64,000 nucleotides of DNA from Xiphias gladius (lineage: Eukaryota > Chordata > Actinopteri > Istiophoriformes > Xiphiidae). Location: positions 11,042,501 to 11,106,500 of the forward strand of contig NC_053415.1 of NCBI RefSeq assembly GCF_016859285.1, in the 5' to 3' direction. The notes under the pieces were generated by a model. The model was not told the origin of the DNA. It saw nothing but the letters and a program-made list of their open reading frames with translations, and did not search any database. The translations under genes and the position numbers were made by a program. Positions 1-16,779 of this stretch are shown here, piece by piece. Each line of letters opens with the position of its first letter. The first letter of the stretch is position 1.

Positions 1-184
1 GGTGCGTGTGTGTGCGTGTGTGTGTTCCAGTGCTTCTGTCTCTCTGAGAGCCAATTTGAGTTTGAGACCTTCAGAATGAGGACATATTTGTGATGTCAGG
101 TCATCCTGACCAGGCCTCACTGCCTTAAGCCGTGTTTGAGGGGCAGGAATTGGTTTTCAGGTTAAAGTCGGAATAGACATCAGG

Positions 185-350
185 TTTAGGGGAGGCTAGG
201 GACATAGTGCTTTTTTTTTAAACTATAGATTGCCTTTATGAGAGAGGACAGTGGAGAACTGACAGGAAGGGAGAGCAGGAGGATAAAGGGGATGCTTTGC
301 AACAGGACGCCCCAGGCCTGAAGTGCTGATGGTAGGGAATGAGTTAGGGT
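185..350 (-). mobile_element. SINE-like 3' end fragment
   Basis: Read on the minus strand, this stretch has the look of the 3' end of a tRNA-derived fish SINE: a pyrimidine-rich stretch around CTGTCCTCTC, then an ATAAAGGCAA-like tail and an A-rich end (the T run on the plus strand at 210-219). A second homopolymer of about 26 A lies just after it at 361-386. The assignment rests on my memory of such tails in fish genomes. The promoter-like head is not evident, so this is at most a truncated copy. Confidence 0.4.
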
Positions 351-937
351 GAATAAGTCCAAAAAAAAAAAAAAAAAAAAAAAAAACACACAACAAGTGT
401 GTGTTGTAGATGGAGAAAAAACTGGGTTCTCAAACTCCGAAGTATTAATCAGGTACTGAAGTAGAAAGAGGTTGCAAAGCATCGGAGCAGTTAGAATAGA
501 GTCCATCCTCTGTCTCCAAACTCCCCTTTGTTTGGATGTTTAAATGTTAGAAAGTGGATTAGCCTGAGAGATAACTGATTTTTGAGGCTGATACCTGAAA
601 AAATGTGACATTGATATATCTGCTTATATTCTATGTATTAAATAAACATGTTGCAGAAACAAACATGTTTGATTGGGATTCCATACATTTTGTTATTAAA
701 GAAGTGTGACCTAGACATGTACTAAACAGGACATATTACAGTTGAAAAATAAATTTCTCCGTGCTCTCCCGCTGACAAAGGGCAACAGAGTTTCTACATT
801 AATGCAAATATATCTATGGCATTTCTGTACTAACATATCTTTAAGTTATGACGATACTTATAATTCATCAGCAATGGTGGTCAAGCTTCTCTGTCCACTT
901 TAAGTTATTCTTGAGGCTGGACAGCTGATGGCAACAC

Positions 938-976
<39 letters not shown>

Positions 977-1694
977 ATCATTCATACACAAACTTTGCCA
1001 TATATAATTGTACCTTCTGAGGCCAGAATAGGTTTATAAATCTCCTCTAAACTGCCTCCAGCTTCAATAATTTACTTTTATCCTACATATTTCATGGCTT
1101 CAATCTCAAGCGAACGGAGGTTTATCAAGGTGTATTAACATTCAAGTATTCAGGAAGAAGCCCTTCTGTTGATTTGTGCCTGCCTTCCACAGCTTCACAT
1201 CTAGTTTTACTCTTTTGCGTTAGTGGGATAAATAACCCTTATCACACCTATGAATTATGACCATAAAGATTACATGAAAACCTGAAAAAAAACTTCCTAT
1301 TGTAGTAAAAGTTTTAGAAATTAAGGTAAAAGCGATTCAGTGTCATTTTGACACACTCTTCAGCGTGTGTATGATTGGAGTTGTTGTTTAATTAACTTTT
1401 TAGGGCCCACACACACAATACATAAACCATTACTTGTGCCCTTACACAGTTGGTACACTGCAATATTACAGTTTACACATGTATTTAATTGAGGAAAACA
1501 TTTTCAATAAACTTGAGTGAATTGTAGTCATGGTCATGTATACACGCACTGGTACACATACACACACACACACACTCAAACAGACACACCTGTCTCCGAC
1601 GCTGAGTCCCACTGAGCCTTCCCTGCTCCACTTTTTTTTTCTCATCTGTCATTTCGGAGCATGTCAGTGTTTAACCCCCTCCCACGCTGGCACT

Positions 1695-1727
<33 letters not shown>

Positions 1728-2859
1728 TGCCTTTCTTTTTTCAACAAACTGCACAAACATACACAGTCGCTCAAACACTGCTTTTTTCCCGTCTTTCCAC
1801 CTTTCCACACACTTGCACACGCACGGACAATCCAGGGCACCGGTTTAAACAGACAGACACCATCAGTGGGAGCAGTTTTCACATACCTCTTTGCGCTCTC
1901 TCTTTTTTCATGTCGTAACTGGGGCCGACAAAGTTGGAACAGTCATTTTCAGCCTGATGTGTGTGTTTGTGTGTCTCTGCGTGTTGAGGAGTGGCAGAGG
2001 CTGGTTGCACATCTACTCATGGCTGACAGGAATCATTTTGTAGTCCGGTCAAAGAGGGCATCTGCCATCCCACCACTCTCTCCTTTTCTCCGCGGGAGAG
2101 TACACACAACAGTTTAGGAGGCTGTAGGGTTCCTTCCTCGTGGCTGCATCCGGCATTTAGGCTGCTTATGGATTTTTAAATACTTGAGTGTTGGGCCTGC
2201 AGCTCAGAATAAGAAGGTTTAAAAATTTTAAGCTTAAACTTGCACTTTCTTAGTGAGTTAGGAGAGACGCTTTGTTGTTTAAATCCTCTGGGGTGTTTAT
2301 GGGGAAAATAATGATTTGGTGTCCCATCAAAAAATGGTAAGAGTGCAGTGTGAGCTGCAGTAGGTGATTATCATTCAGCAGTCACCAATCATGGGTTGTT
2401 TTTTTTTTTTTATTAAGGATTGAGTCATAATTTTTCCCAGTAAAAAGGCCATCCTTGTGTTACATGAAGATGTGTAGCGTAAATTTTTGTCTTAAAGACT
2501 CACAGAAACCCTAAAAGAAGATGAGTAAACTCTATTCTGAAAATAAAGAGATAAAACGTGTGTATGCATCCTCCTCGCTACATTCCTGCTCAAATGTACT
2601 AAAAATCCTTAAAAAGCAACATGTCCTTGGTGTGTCCTTCACGTTCTCCACTTTACAACGCGCACAGTTTGTTCATTTTCCCGGTTTGGGTTTACTGGAG
2701 ATGAAAACAAATTGCTTTGGTCTCATGAAAAATGGCAATCATATCTCACATGTTTAAAAGCTTTATGGGCCATGTGACAACATGTAGGCACTTGGGGCCA
2801 ACGTGCCTGCAATATTGAGAAGTCCTTCATTAGTGTGGCCAGTATGCTCTCTCTGTTTA

Positions 2860-2898
<39 letters not shown>

Positions 2899-3270
2899 TT
2901 GTGTGTGTCTGTGTGTAAAAGTAAACGTAAGGACATCTTCCTAAACTATGATTGGACACCGCATGTTGCAACAAGCTCACAGAATGTCAAGGGGAATATA
3001 AATGCGCTACGCTTAAAAGCATTAGCGGGGTATTCATGATAAGGAGTCAAAAACACGGCACAAAACAGATTAGGAATAAGACAGGAACCCGTGGAGATAA
3101 TCCTGTTATCTCGTTGGATGTAAAAAGCCAACGTGGAAGCATCCTCAGAGACCAACATGAACTGAACATGAACTAATGCTGCAGATATACGGAAGGAGGA
3201 GGAGGAAGAGAATTGTTTTTTTTTTTTGTTTTTTTTCTGGGGGGGGCGACAATATTGGCAACCTCGGGTA
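351..3270. other. Intergenic stretch with CA/TG microsatellites
   Basis: I see no gene here. The open frames in it run through microsatellites and code His-Thr or Cys-Val repeats. Simple repeats are CA at about 934-976, CA at about 1558-1575 and 1695-1722, and TG at about 2864-2916. Short poly-A and poly-T runs are scattered between them. No splice-linked coding segment or recognisable protein family was found on either strand. Confidence 0.6.
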
Positions 3271-3837
3271 AACACTGTTGTTCTGACCTTATGGGACAGC
3301 CACGCGGTTTACCGCAATGTGACCGGCGGTCCCCGATGCCTACTATTACTTGAGAGCCCACACACGCGCGCCCGCGCCGCCTTCCGTTCGCCGCCAGCTC
3401 TGTATCCTCCTGATGACATTGTATCACCTTTGAGAATTCCCCGTCAGTGATCACGCCGGGTCCGGAGCACATAAGCCAGTACTGCCGGTGGTCGCTGTCA
3501 AGTTGAACAGAAAGGAATTCGGGGCTCTGCTCATTTATAGGGTTTGGGATACCGGGATGCCGGTGGAGACGCACGCCGGTCGTCACCTTCTAACCACAGC
3601 ACATTTAACATTACGCACGATGGGAATGCGCTCGTGTACACACACACACACACACACACACACACCCGCACACGTGCACACGCGCACACAGCCACAGATA
3701 ACCTAGAAACACGCGCACACAACAAGAAAGACCAGACAAAAGGAAGACAACCAGACTTACGATGTAACCCTGGGCTCTGCGGGCTCCTCTGTGCGCCCCA
3801 TTGTGAAATTCCCGTTATTCCCGTTTTAACGGAATCC

Positions 3838-3966
3838 TCAAATGCCGTGGTCGCAGTCCACGTCTCTGCAAATGTACCAGAGGATCACATAGAGAATGAG
3901 GAGTATGGCGAAGATGAAGAGCGCTACTAGGATGGCCTTTGTCACCGGAGAGATGAGCGACTGCAT
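3838..3966 (-). CDS. Putative 42-aa single-pass membrane microprotein
   Basis: This short ORF begins MQSLISPVTKAILVAL and ends CRDVDCDHGI. A short polar N-terminus (residues 1-10) is followed by about 22 hydrophobic residues (11-32) forming one good transmembrane helix ending in an aromatic LWYIC boundary. The tail is charged, with two cysteines. The ATG has a purine at -3 (GAC before ATG). It lies in a CpG-rich island. A GTAAGT splice donor on the minus strand (plus 3755-3760) sits 77 bases after the stop, so this may be an internal exon of a spliced transcript. The layout resembles known small integral membrane proteins and SERCA-regulator-like micropeptides, but I do not recognise the sequence and give no function. 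Chance occurrence cannot be excluded. Confidence 0.45.
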   Translation of the reverse strand: MQSLISPVTKAILVALFIFAILLILYVILWYICRDVDCDHGI

Positions 3967-4157
3967 GTCAGGAGCAGAGCCGGGCAGAGCGGCGTGGGGC
4001 TCCGCGTCCTTCCGTCCTCAGTCTGCTATCTCTCTCGCTCTCCCCTTCTCCTCTCCTCCGATCCGGTGGCAACTGTTGAAGACGGAGCCCGGGGCTTTGA
4101 CGTGCGCGAACTTACACACGTAGCGCCCGAAGCACATGCACACGCGCTCCACGCCGC

Positions 4158-4159
<2 letters not shown>

Positions 4160-4206
<47 letters not shown>
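4160..4206. repeat. (TA)n microsatellite
   Basis: A pure run of about 23 TA units inside the GC-rich island, on the upstream side of the minus-strand microprotein ORF. The sharp change from GC-rich to pure TA makes it a likely length polymorphism and a place where duplex DNA melts easily. Confidence 0.95.
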
Positions 4207-4208
<2 letters not shown>

Positions 4209-4527
4209 GGCGATCCGGGCGCGCAACGCGTGGGGGCTTCCCTGGCTAGAGGCAGCGAAGGAGTGGGCTGTCAGTCCCCGGGTCCACTCTCCCTGACTGT
4301 CTGTCGCACATCAGAAGAGACAGAGACAGAGAAGACCGGAGTGATAACCACTCGTTCGTTCAAAGAAGGCTGCGCTACAAAAAAAAAAACCCCGATGAAA
4401 TTCAGCAGGTGGAGGTTGAGATTAAATCCAGCAGAGACGTTTCTAGACACGGAACGGAGAAGTCCTGAATTGCGCGCCGAGCTGCTGCACTTGTAGGCAA
4501 ACAGGTTGATTAGTATTCCTCACGCCG

Positions 4528-4530
<3 letters not shown>

Positions 4531-4588
<58 letters not shown>
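4531..4588. repeat. (TG)n microsatellite
   Basis: An uninterrupted run of 29 TG units, followed by a degenerate GTGTGCGTG tail. Confidence 0.97.
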
Positions 4589-4589
<1 letters not shown>

Positions 4590-7500
4590 CCGTGTGCGTG
4601 TGTGGGAGTGAGTGCATGACAGGCTCTCATCTTATCACGACCCTCAACATCCTTTTTTGTGGAAAACCTGTCAATTGAATAGATTAATAGCCCAGATAAA
4701 TCCAGACGGTTGTTACATTAAAACCCATTTCCACTTGATGCGCCCTGTATTTGGTATTTTACATTACGGTTTCTTATAAGGTTGGTACTTACGCATTGTT
4801 GCTTTTAGGCACTTTTCCAAAAAAGAAGTAATCCCATAGTAATCCCATAATAAAGGGTGGATGGTCTAAAAATGACATGGAAAACTCTTCCTAAGTCATT
4901 GTTAAATTGCAGCTGTAGATGCAGTATTAAACAGTATTAAATATCACAAGGTCATACTCAAAATGGGTTAGAGGAGTTTGTTTGTTTAGTATTAGGATAT
5001 TAGGAAATCACCTTTTTTTTTGTTGTTGTCGTAGTTTCACTTAGGCAAGAAAATATGACGGATGAGTAGCTGCAGCCTACTTCATCCGGTAACACAATCA
5101 CCTCATCACATGAAAAAACGGATTCTTCATGTAGCCTCTAACCGACTTATAGGGTCATAGTATCAGATGAGCACAAATCATATTAGCCCACCGTATGGGC
5201 TATTAATAGACATGAACAGAATGCATTATCAGTGCGTATAACCATACGTCGATGCACATATTTCTGAGTGACGATTTCAAAAAAGGGGGAAAGAGAATGA
5301 GGAGAGAGAATATAAATGACTGGACGATTATTAAGACATTATTGTCAAAGACCATTTACAGAAGCAGGTCGTCAAACTGAAGCTTGGGGGAACTTTGTCC
5401 GCAGCAGGCATCAGGAGCGCACCGTTCACCACACCAACCCCTCTCCACCACTGGATGGCGACAAATAGAAATGTTCATGCCTTTATGAAACGTGATGGTG
5501 TGTTTGATTATTCCGCACACCATCATTACACTGTAGTCTTGCATAACAAACATGACAGCTAAACGGGTTTAAGACGCATAGCAGGTAAGGGGAAACAATG
5601 CAGCATAAATAGTTAGCATATCTGTTGTACGCCACTGGGACGCGCGTTATTGTTCGTCTTAATAGCGAGCTAGCTAGTTAGCGAACGTTAGCATAACTAG
5701 CAGGCAATTACACTGTGGCCTATAGGACAGAGAGGCTGAGGAAGCTGGAGGCGCTAGCGCTGTAGCTGCCTAGTCCTAATGATAAGTTTGGTGAAATGCG
5801 CAAACCAAAGTTGTGTTTTGTGCCACGAATGTCGTTTAAGGCGAGCTAGAATTTACTGCTGAATGCTGCGTGTGAGAGGACGCGTCTGTTGCTGTGAAGA
5901 TGCGGTGTCAACTGAATATGACGGCAACAGAGTCTGATCAATGTTTGCAGGGACCTGCTAGCAGCTGCTAGGTACGTAGCTTCACACAGGCCGTAGATAT
6001 TTGTCAAGTACGTGCAATTAAAATAGACCTTCCGGCCGCAGCCTTCAAAGTAAAGCCTTCACCGAGGCACTTGTTTCAGTTACACAGGGGGAGTGTTAAT
6101 GCAGATGTGCTGAATTGGTTCGGCAGCATTGGTTGGGGTTGAAGTATGGCTTTAATAAATACATGCTTCGCCGATGGCCTAAAACTGACTTGAAAGTCTA
6201 CTGTGATATGGCCAATGAGAATAGTTAATGCATTTGTATGGCTTATATGGTTTGTGGCCCTATTCAAGTGTTGCTACGACCAATTTGTGTTGATATAGGT
6301 CGGACGCCGTGTCCCATTTGACGTGGTGACCGAGCTTTAATTTTGAAGGCAAGTTGGCCTCTCTTCCTACGTCTCTGTGGCAATTTTGTTGTAAACGTGA
6401 TGTAGTTTAACGTTTGCAGCTTTGACAAGCGCGGCTAGCTAGCTGGCTAGCAAGAGACTTAACCCACTTAACCTAAGTGACACAGTGAGTGTGTTTACAT
6501 ATGGGACTTAGTGGTTATTGGTGTATGTTTAAACCGTGACAGATGCTTACCAGCCATACTGCCTCTTGGGTCAGTCTGTATTAGCTACAATACAAACCTC
6601 TTCCCAAACGGTCCACAAGTGCTAGGTTAGCTTGCGTTACCGTTTTAAAATCGAGCGATTGCTAGTTAACTAATTAGGTGTTGTTGAAGTGTAACGCCAA
6701 GTAATTGCAACGCAATGTTGCAGTATGAGATGTATGGCTGTTTTTTTTTTTTTTTTTGTTTTTTAAACTACACTTTCGGTACTGGAAATATCCTTTTGTC
6801 GACGTAGACTGACATTTAGCCTTCTTTGAAAAAATATTAAATAAAAATAATTATCTGGTTATTAAGTACATTAACATACACAATATGAATTCGAAAATTG
6901 TATGAGCTTGGCTTGCAAAATTATTTTTAATAAATTCTCAACTTTCCGAGTTGCTATGTGCTTGCTATCACTTCACATTATATAGTACATTTTGTTAGGT
7001 AAGATCACAGAAACAACAGCTGACCCAGTTAAAGTTGACACTTTACTTAGAAGAGGCATGGTTTGGGTAACAGACGTGGAAGTGAGAGAGACCACAAGTT
7101 TAAGGAATTTTTTGTAAGGAAGTAAGTCAAATCCTTAGAGCTAGTCCTATATGTACAACTAGTGAATAAGTGGATGAAACCCACTGGGAATAGAATATGC
7201 ATACTATTTATAACAACAGACTCATGTCTACTAGATTCGAGCGAGATTTGTGCTTGCCAGTGTTAATAGTAACATTAGAACCTAAACGTATTCCCTTAGA
7301 TTTTATGGTGCTAGGAATTAAAATACGTTACTTTTGCACATAAAAGAAAAAAAAAATAACCACCAGTTTTTAGAAAAAGGTCCAATTATGGCTTTTGGGC
7401 TAAGGGAAAGTGTAACATTTCCATCCTAGTTATAATTTGTATGTAATTTGGGTGATTTTATTGATGATGATACACTGTACAGTAGACCTTTATGGTTAGT

Positions 7501-7729
7501 TTGTTGGTAGTAGTATGATGTTGCCTATAGTCACCTGTAGTGCTGCTTCTTTGCTGTCTTTTCTTCAAGGACTACAATGGAAATGTGTACTTGGATTTTA
7601 TTGTGTTATCCATGGTATATCTGTAGTTGTGTGTGCTTTGATGTCTCCATTATCAATATCAAATATTTAAAAACAAAAAAAATCTTAGAGTATGTTTGAC
7701 ATTTAGCCTGCCAACATTGTCCAGTCATA

Positions 7730-7730
<1 letters not shown>
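4589..7730. other. Upstream region of znf148; possible non-coding first exon
   Basis: I find no convincing coding sequence. The segment 5640-6000 is locally CpG-richer and contains repeated GCTAGC-type words (5667-5690, 6433-6452). A possible donor (GCTAG then GTACGT) near 5971 could end a non-coding first exon of znf148, since the coding ATG at 7806 lies shortly after what looks like a splice acceptor. This is weak. The rest is AT-rich, with T runs at 6740-6757 and an A run at 7346-7355. Confidence 0.35.
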
Positions 7731-7765
<35 letters not shown>

Positions 7766-7776
7766 CCGCGCTCTCT
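7731..7776. repeat. (CT)n tract acting as polypyrimidine tract
   Basis: A CT microsatellite of about 45 bases lies 30 bases before the znf148 start codon. It is followed by TTTACGGACTCAAG, which would be the acceptor of the exon that carries the ATG. The repeat therefore probably serves as the polypyrimidine tract for that splice. Confidence 0.75.
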
Positions 7777-7805
7777 TTACGGACTCAAGAACTACTCTAT
7801 GTAAG

Positions 7806-12345
<4,540 letters not shown>

Positions 12346-14606
12346 GGGGAAGGGGGTCAGAATTCAATTCTGTTAATAATTTCAGCTGCACTTTATCTCA
12401 TGTCTCCTGTTTTGCCAAAACAAGTCTCATTGCAAGTATGTGCTCTTTTTCAAAGCATTTTGTTAGAAAACATATTCATGTTCTGTTTTTTGTTAAGTTC
12501 AAACTCTTAGAATGGAAAAACTGAAAATTGTTAATCATAATTAGCAATTCCCCTTTAAAAAACAAATGGGTATATATCTTGCTCCAGAATGTACATTACG
12601 ATTAAGGTGACCAAAGTCTAAAGCAAGAGATAGAGTGATATATTCTCTCATATCATTGCCATAGTTTATTTTGAATGTTTTTGTCAATCAGTTTGCCTTT
12701 CTCAAAAGATGATTAAATCACTCTTGCTGCTTCATGCAATATTTCCACTTATTAAAATGTAGGCCCTATTTATGTATGCCTTTCTGCTCTTTCTGTAGCT
12801 ATCTCCCCTTGCTGTTTATCTGGTTAAATTTAAATTCCCTCTAAGAACCTTGTTATCCCAGCTGGGTAACTCTCGTTAAATTTCTCACTGAAATGAAATG
12901 GTTAGATCAGAACTGATTCTTCACTGTATGTTGAAGTCACTTAAATCTCATCTGAAAGGGGTGTTTCTACAAGATATGGTTAATGAATGCTACAGAAAAG
13001 ACTTAACGGATGGTGTTTGTGTGATCTGGAATCTAGTTTATTTCCCATTTAGAAATGGGCCTAATGTGCTTGCTGTGTGGCCAAAAAAAGAAATTACAGT
13101 TCTCCTTCATAAATAGTTTAAAATTGTGTGGGTTAATGTATTCCCTTCGTGACTGGATTTCTTGGCACTGATTTTACAAATGTGACTCTAGTGCAGTATA
13201 GGCTGTGCAATAAAAAGGCTGGGCTGTATTAGATTTAAAAGATTTAAAAGTTTTTCTCCCCCACAAAAGATTTGGGTCTCGAATAGCTGCACACATGTAA
13301 TGATTGCAGGATAATTCTTATTTTCTCTTAGTAGTATAAGTGAGTTGTAACGAAATTATTTAACAGGATTGTGCTTAATGTTTGCACAACTTGCACATTC
13401 TTCACTACAAGCAATGTAGGACTTGTTTCCACAGTGGATGAGTTGTGTGTTTCCTTTACTTAAAAGGCAACTTTTTGTTAAATAAGATTTCTGACACTGA
13501 CCACTTAGTGAAAACCCTTGTGTCAGATCTGGGTTAAATGAAATTACAGATGATCCTCTTTGCTTTAGTCACTTGTAATGATGTAGCTCTTGTAGCTGCA
13601 GTTTGATTGTTCTTCTTGGAGCATGCACAGGTTTTTGGGGAACAAACAACCATGTGATGAGAACCCTTTGTTTTCACTGAAGGTCAAAGTTTTAATGACA
13701 ATATATGTATAGAAATCTACAATACACATCGATATAGGGTGCTTGGTTTTCCAATTTCATTAATTTTTCATCTGTGCCTTTCTTTCTTTATAATTCCAGC
13801 CTTTCCTATACTCATTCCTTTATATGTGTTTCTTTTTACTCAGCCAATGCTCTAAGGCTAGTAATTCAACTTGCACAATAACAACAAACACATAAGCTAT
13901 CAACCTGTTCAGTCTGTAATATGTTGAGATCTGGGAACTTTCATCTGACTTTGCCCATCATATTTGATCATTTTAGAATTTAAGCAAGATATTGCACCAA
14001 TTTTAATTCTCACACCATTATCTGTTACTGTGCATTTTCATGTGCTGTGCTGCAGTATGTCTATATAAGTACAGAATCATGTTTTAGATATTTGTAGTTT
14101 TGATAATGATCCCCTATTTGCTAGAGTTCAGTAGTAAGCCACATCTGTCTAGGCCTAGTTGAAACCATGCAGTTTTAAATGGTTGAGTGAGGCCTCCTCT
14201 GTACTTTATCACACTGTTGACTGTTTTCCTTGTGTACATGTATGTGTATCGTTTTAGGTGCTATTGTGTTGAACACTGTTTTTATCTGCGCCATCAAGTT
14301 TAGGTTTCCTCCCCCCAAGCTCCCTCTTGTTACATTTGTACTGACAATCAGGGACAGACAGCACCCACATTAATCATCAAATACTTTATTTTTCCTCATT
14401 GAACATTCCCTCTAGAATGTATAGACAATATTCTGCTGTAAATACATTGTATATTTTTATGTTCTGAGAAGTACTGTTAGAGACAAGGCTTGTGCAAGAG
14501 ACACTTTTGTCAGCTGAAGACACATTGGTTTTCCAGCATTTATTAGATTCAACAATGAAACCTTTTCACTTGCTGAAAAGATGTGGGTGTCCGAGCTGTT
14601 TGTGTG

Positions 14607-14694
<88 letters not shown>

Positions 14695-15007
14695 GTATGT
14701 GTGTGTGTATGTGTATGTATGAATATGAATATATATACACGTATATACACTTATATGTATTTATGTATATATATGTTGTATATGTGTATATATAACATGT
14801 ATATACATATACACACATTTTTTATATATATATATATAATTTTATATACATATACATATATATATAAAATATAGATATTTTATATATATATGTATATGTA
14901 TGTATATATATATATGTGTATATGTATGTGTGTGTGTGTGTATATATATAATATATATATATTATATATATATATTATATATATAATATATATATATTAT
15001 ATATATA

Positions 15008-15078
<71 letters not shown>

Positions 15079-15103
15079 TATATATATTATATATATAATA
15101 TAT

Positions 15104-15159
<56 letters not shown>

Positions 15160-16165
15160 AAACGTGTGTGCAAAACCACTGTTATCAGAGGAAAATTGAC
15201 ACTTTTTTACAGTTTTATTGCTGACTGGTTAAAGTTAATGCAGTTGATTGTGCATTATGATGGGTTTTACTGAATACACCCCTCAGAAAATGTTGTTTGA
15301 GTTTAAAGTAATACTCCACCTGAAATCAGTCTTTTTTTGTGTGTCAAGTATCTAACCTCAACAGCTGTGAACAGCTTGAAATCATGTCAGTTCAAATAGA
15401 TTTTGGGTGAAATATTACATAAAAATAATAGTAATGTTGCTAAAATATTCCTCTATCTACCCGTTTCATTGTAAGCTATTTTTAAAAGCACAGTGCAGAT
15501 GAGTAACTCTGCTTTGGTAAATTTATGGTATCCCATAAATTGTTGGAGAGTTTTCAATTCACTTAAGCAGTTTAAAATGCAAAGCTGATGATGGAGATTC
15601 ATGAATTTTACGAGCAGTACTATGGTAATCTTTCCTTTTAATTAACTATCGTCCATAACCTGGCCATAAGTGTCCTTGTATAAGCTAAAGAAAAAAAAAT
15701 TTTGTTATGTTAAAAAGATCTGAATTATGAATTTTTTGATAAAAACTATTTTTGAAACATGTCATTTAAGGCACTGATATGTACAGTATATCATATGCAG
15801 TCACTAGTGCTACCCTCATTTATCTCTGTACAAGTCGTTTGTGTCAAGATGTTTCAAACACAGATGGGAATCTCCTTGAGTGTGAACTTTGGCATTTTCA
15901 TACTTTTAATGAACTTGATGCGGAAGCCTCACTGCTTCACTGTGGGGGTTGATCTTAAGTTAGTAAGGTTTATTTGCATGGTCTCTAACTTGTTGGGTCG
16001 AGTGAACTTGTTTTATGAATAATGTGCAGCTTTAATTGTAGCTGATTAATTTCAGTCAAGTAACCCATATGTTTAGATTTTTGCAATATATTATGATTTG
16101 TAAACAATCAGATTGTTGTTTTGATTGTTGTGTGTCATGTCCTTATAAATAAAATGATTCACAGT
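12346..16165 (+). other. znf148: Probable znf148 3' untranslated and downstream region
   Basis: There is no coding sequence after the znf148 stop. Candidate poly(A) signals are AATAAA at about 13209 and at about 16148 (ATAAATAAAATG). A long 3' UTR is usual for vertebrate ZNF148, but the true end cannot be read from sequence. The segment contains the TA-rich block at 14609-15158. Confidence 0.45.
14609..15158. repeat. TA-rich microsatellite block, about 550 bp
   Basis: Almost pure alternating TA with short interruptions (TGTG near 14700 and 14930, ATAATATATTATAT palindromes at 14950-15110). Every reading frame codes Tyr-Ile repeats, so the open frames here are not genes. The block contains many self-complementary segments and could form cruciforms. 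Confidence 0.97.
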
Positions 16166-16357
16166 ATGTGATCTTGAATTGTTTTTGATATTCAAAGGCC
16201 ATTCAGATGCGGATGCCAATTACTGTGTAGTATCATTTACTTTATATTGCATTCATGCTAAGTCTGAGGTGGAAACTGAGTGGCCGAAGACCATTTCTTG
16301 GTGAACTTGTTCATAAGGAGTTTTGAAAGGGCCCGAACCAAAAATGAGGGAAAGTGT

Positions 16358-16600
16358 AGGGCTGCAAAAATCAACTACTGATTAATAATTATTTATTAAT
16401 CTATGTTTTTTTAAATTAGTCATTTAGTCTAGAAATGTCAGGAAATGATGACAAATTTCCACCTCAGTTTCACCTTTTCACAAGGGGACATCTTCAAATG
16501 GCATGTTTTGTCTGACAGCTGAAAATCCAAAAACTTTCCTTTTTTGCCAGACCATAAAACGGAAAATGCAGCAAGTCGCTCCCTCCGTCATAACGTGTAG
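16358..16600. repeat. Dispersed repeat beginning GGGCTGCAA
   Basis: The segment starts AGGGCTGCAAAAATCAAC, then runs through ATTAATAATTATTTATTAAT, AAATGTCAGGAAATGATGA and CATCTTCAAATGGCATGTTT. I recognise this as a diverged copy of a very common fish repeat (GGGCTGCAACTAAC, then ATTAATCG words, then AAAATGTCAGAAAA). Another copy lies at 42678-43050 and a fragment at 37104-37175. It does not look coding. Confidence 0.7.
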
Positions 16601-16779
16601 TTATGTGTCAAATATTGTTGACTGGCAGAAATGAGACGCAATCGTCCCTTTTGTAGACCTATAAATATCCCCGTGCTCCAACACATCTCCAATAGCGTGG
16701 AGTGCAAACATGTTTAAGGAGAGAATTCCACAAATAAAAAGATAAGGGCGTTGAGTGGCGCATTTCCCAGCCGTAATCA

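Larger units (their letters stand above)
3280..4500. promoter_or_regulatory. GC-rich, CpG-dense island (candidate promoter)
   Basis: This stretch is much richer in C, G and CpG than its AT-rich surroundings, for example at 3360-3420, 3540-3590, 3980-4130 and 4206-4270. In vertebrates such islands usually mark transcription starts. It surrounds the minus-strand 42-codon ORF at 3838-3966, so a minus-strand start upstream of it (about 4000-4300) is the simplest reading. The island is interrupted by CA (3637-3665) and TA (4160-4206) repeats, and a long TG repeat follows at 4531-4588. Promoter activity is inferred only. Confidence 0.45.

Noticed and set aside
934..976. CRISPR-like or other spaced direct repeats
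   Set aside because: Only simple dinucleotide repeats are present, with no spacer structure, and the host is a vertebrate.
1530..2117. 195-aa plus-strand frame with His-Thr runs
   Set aside because: The frame passes through CA microsatellites, has no domain, no splice partner and no family resemblance.
14457..15273. Several 76-127 aa frames rich in Tyr-Ile
   Set aside because: They are translations of the TA microsatellite block, present in every frame and on both strands.
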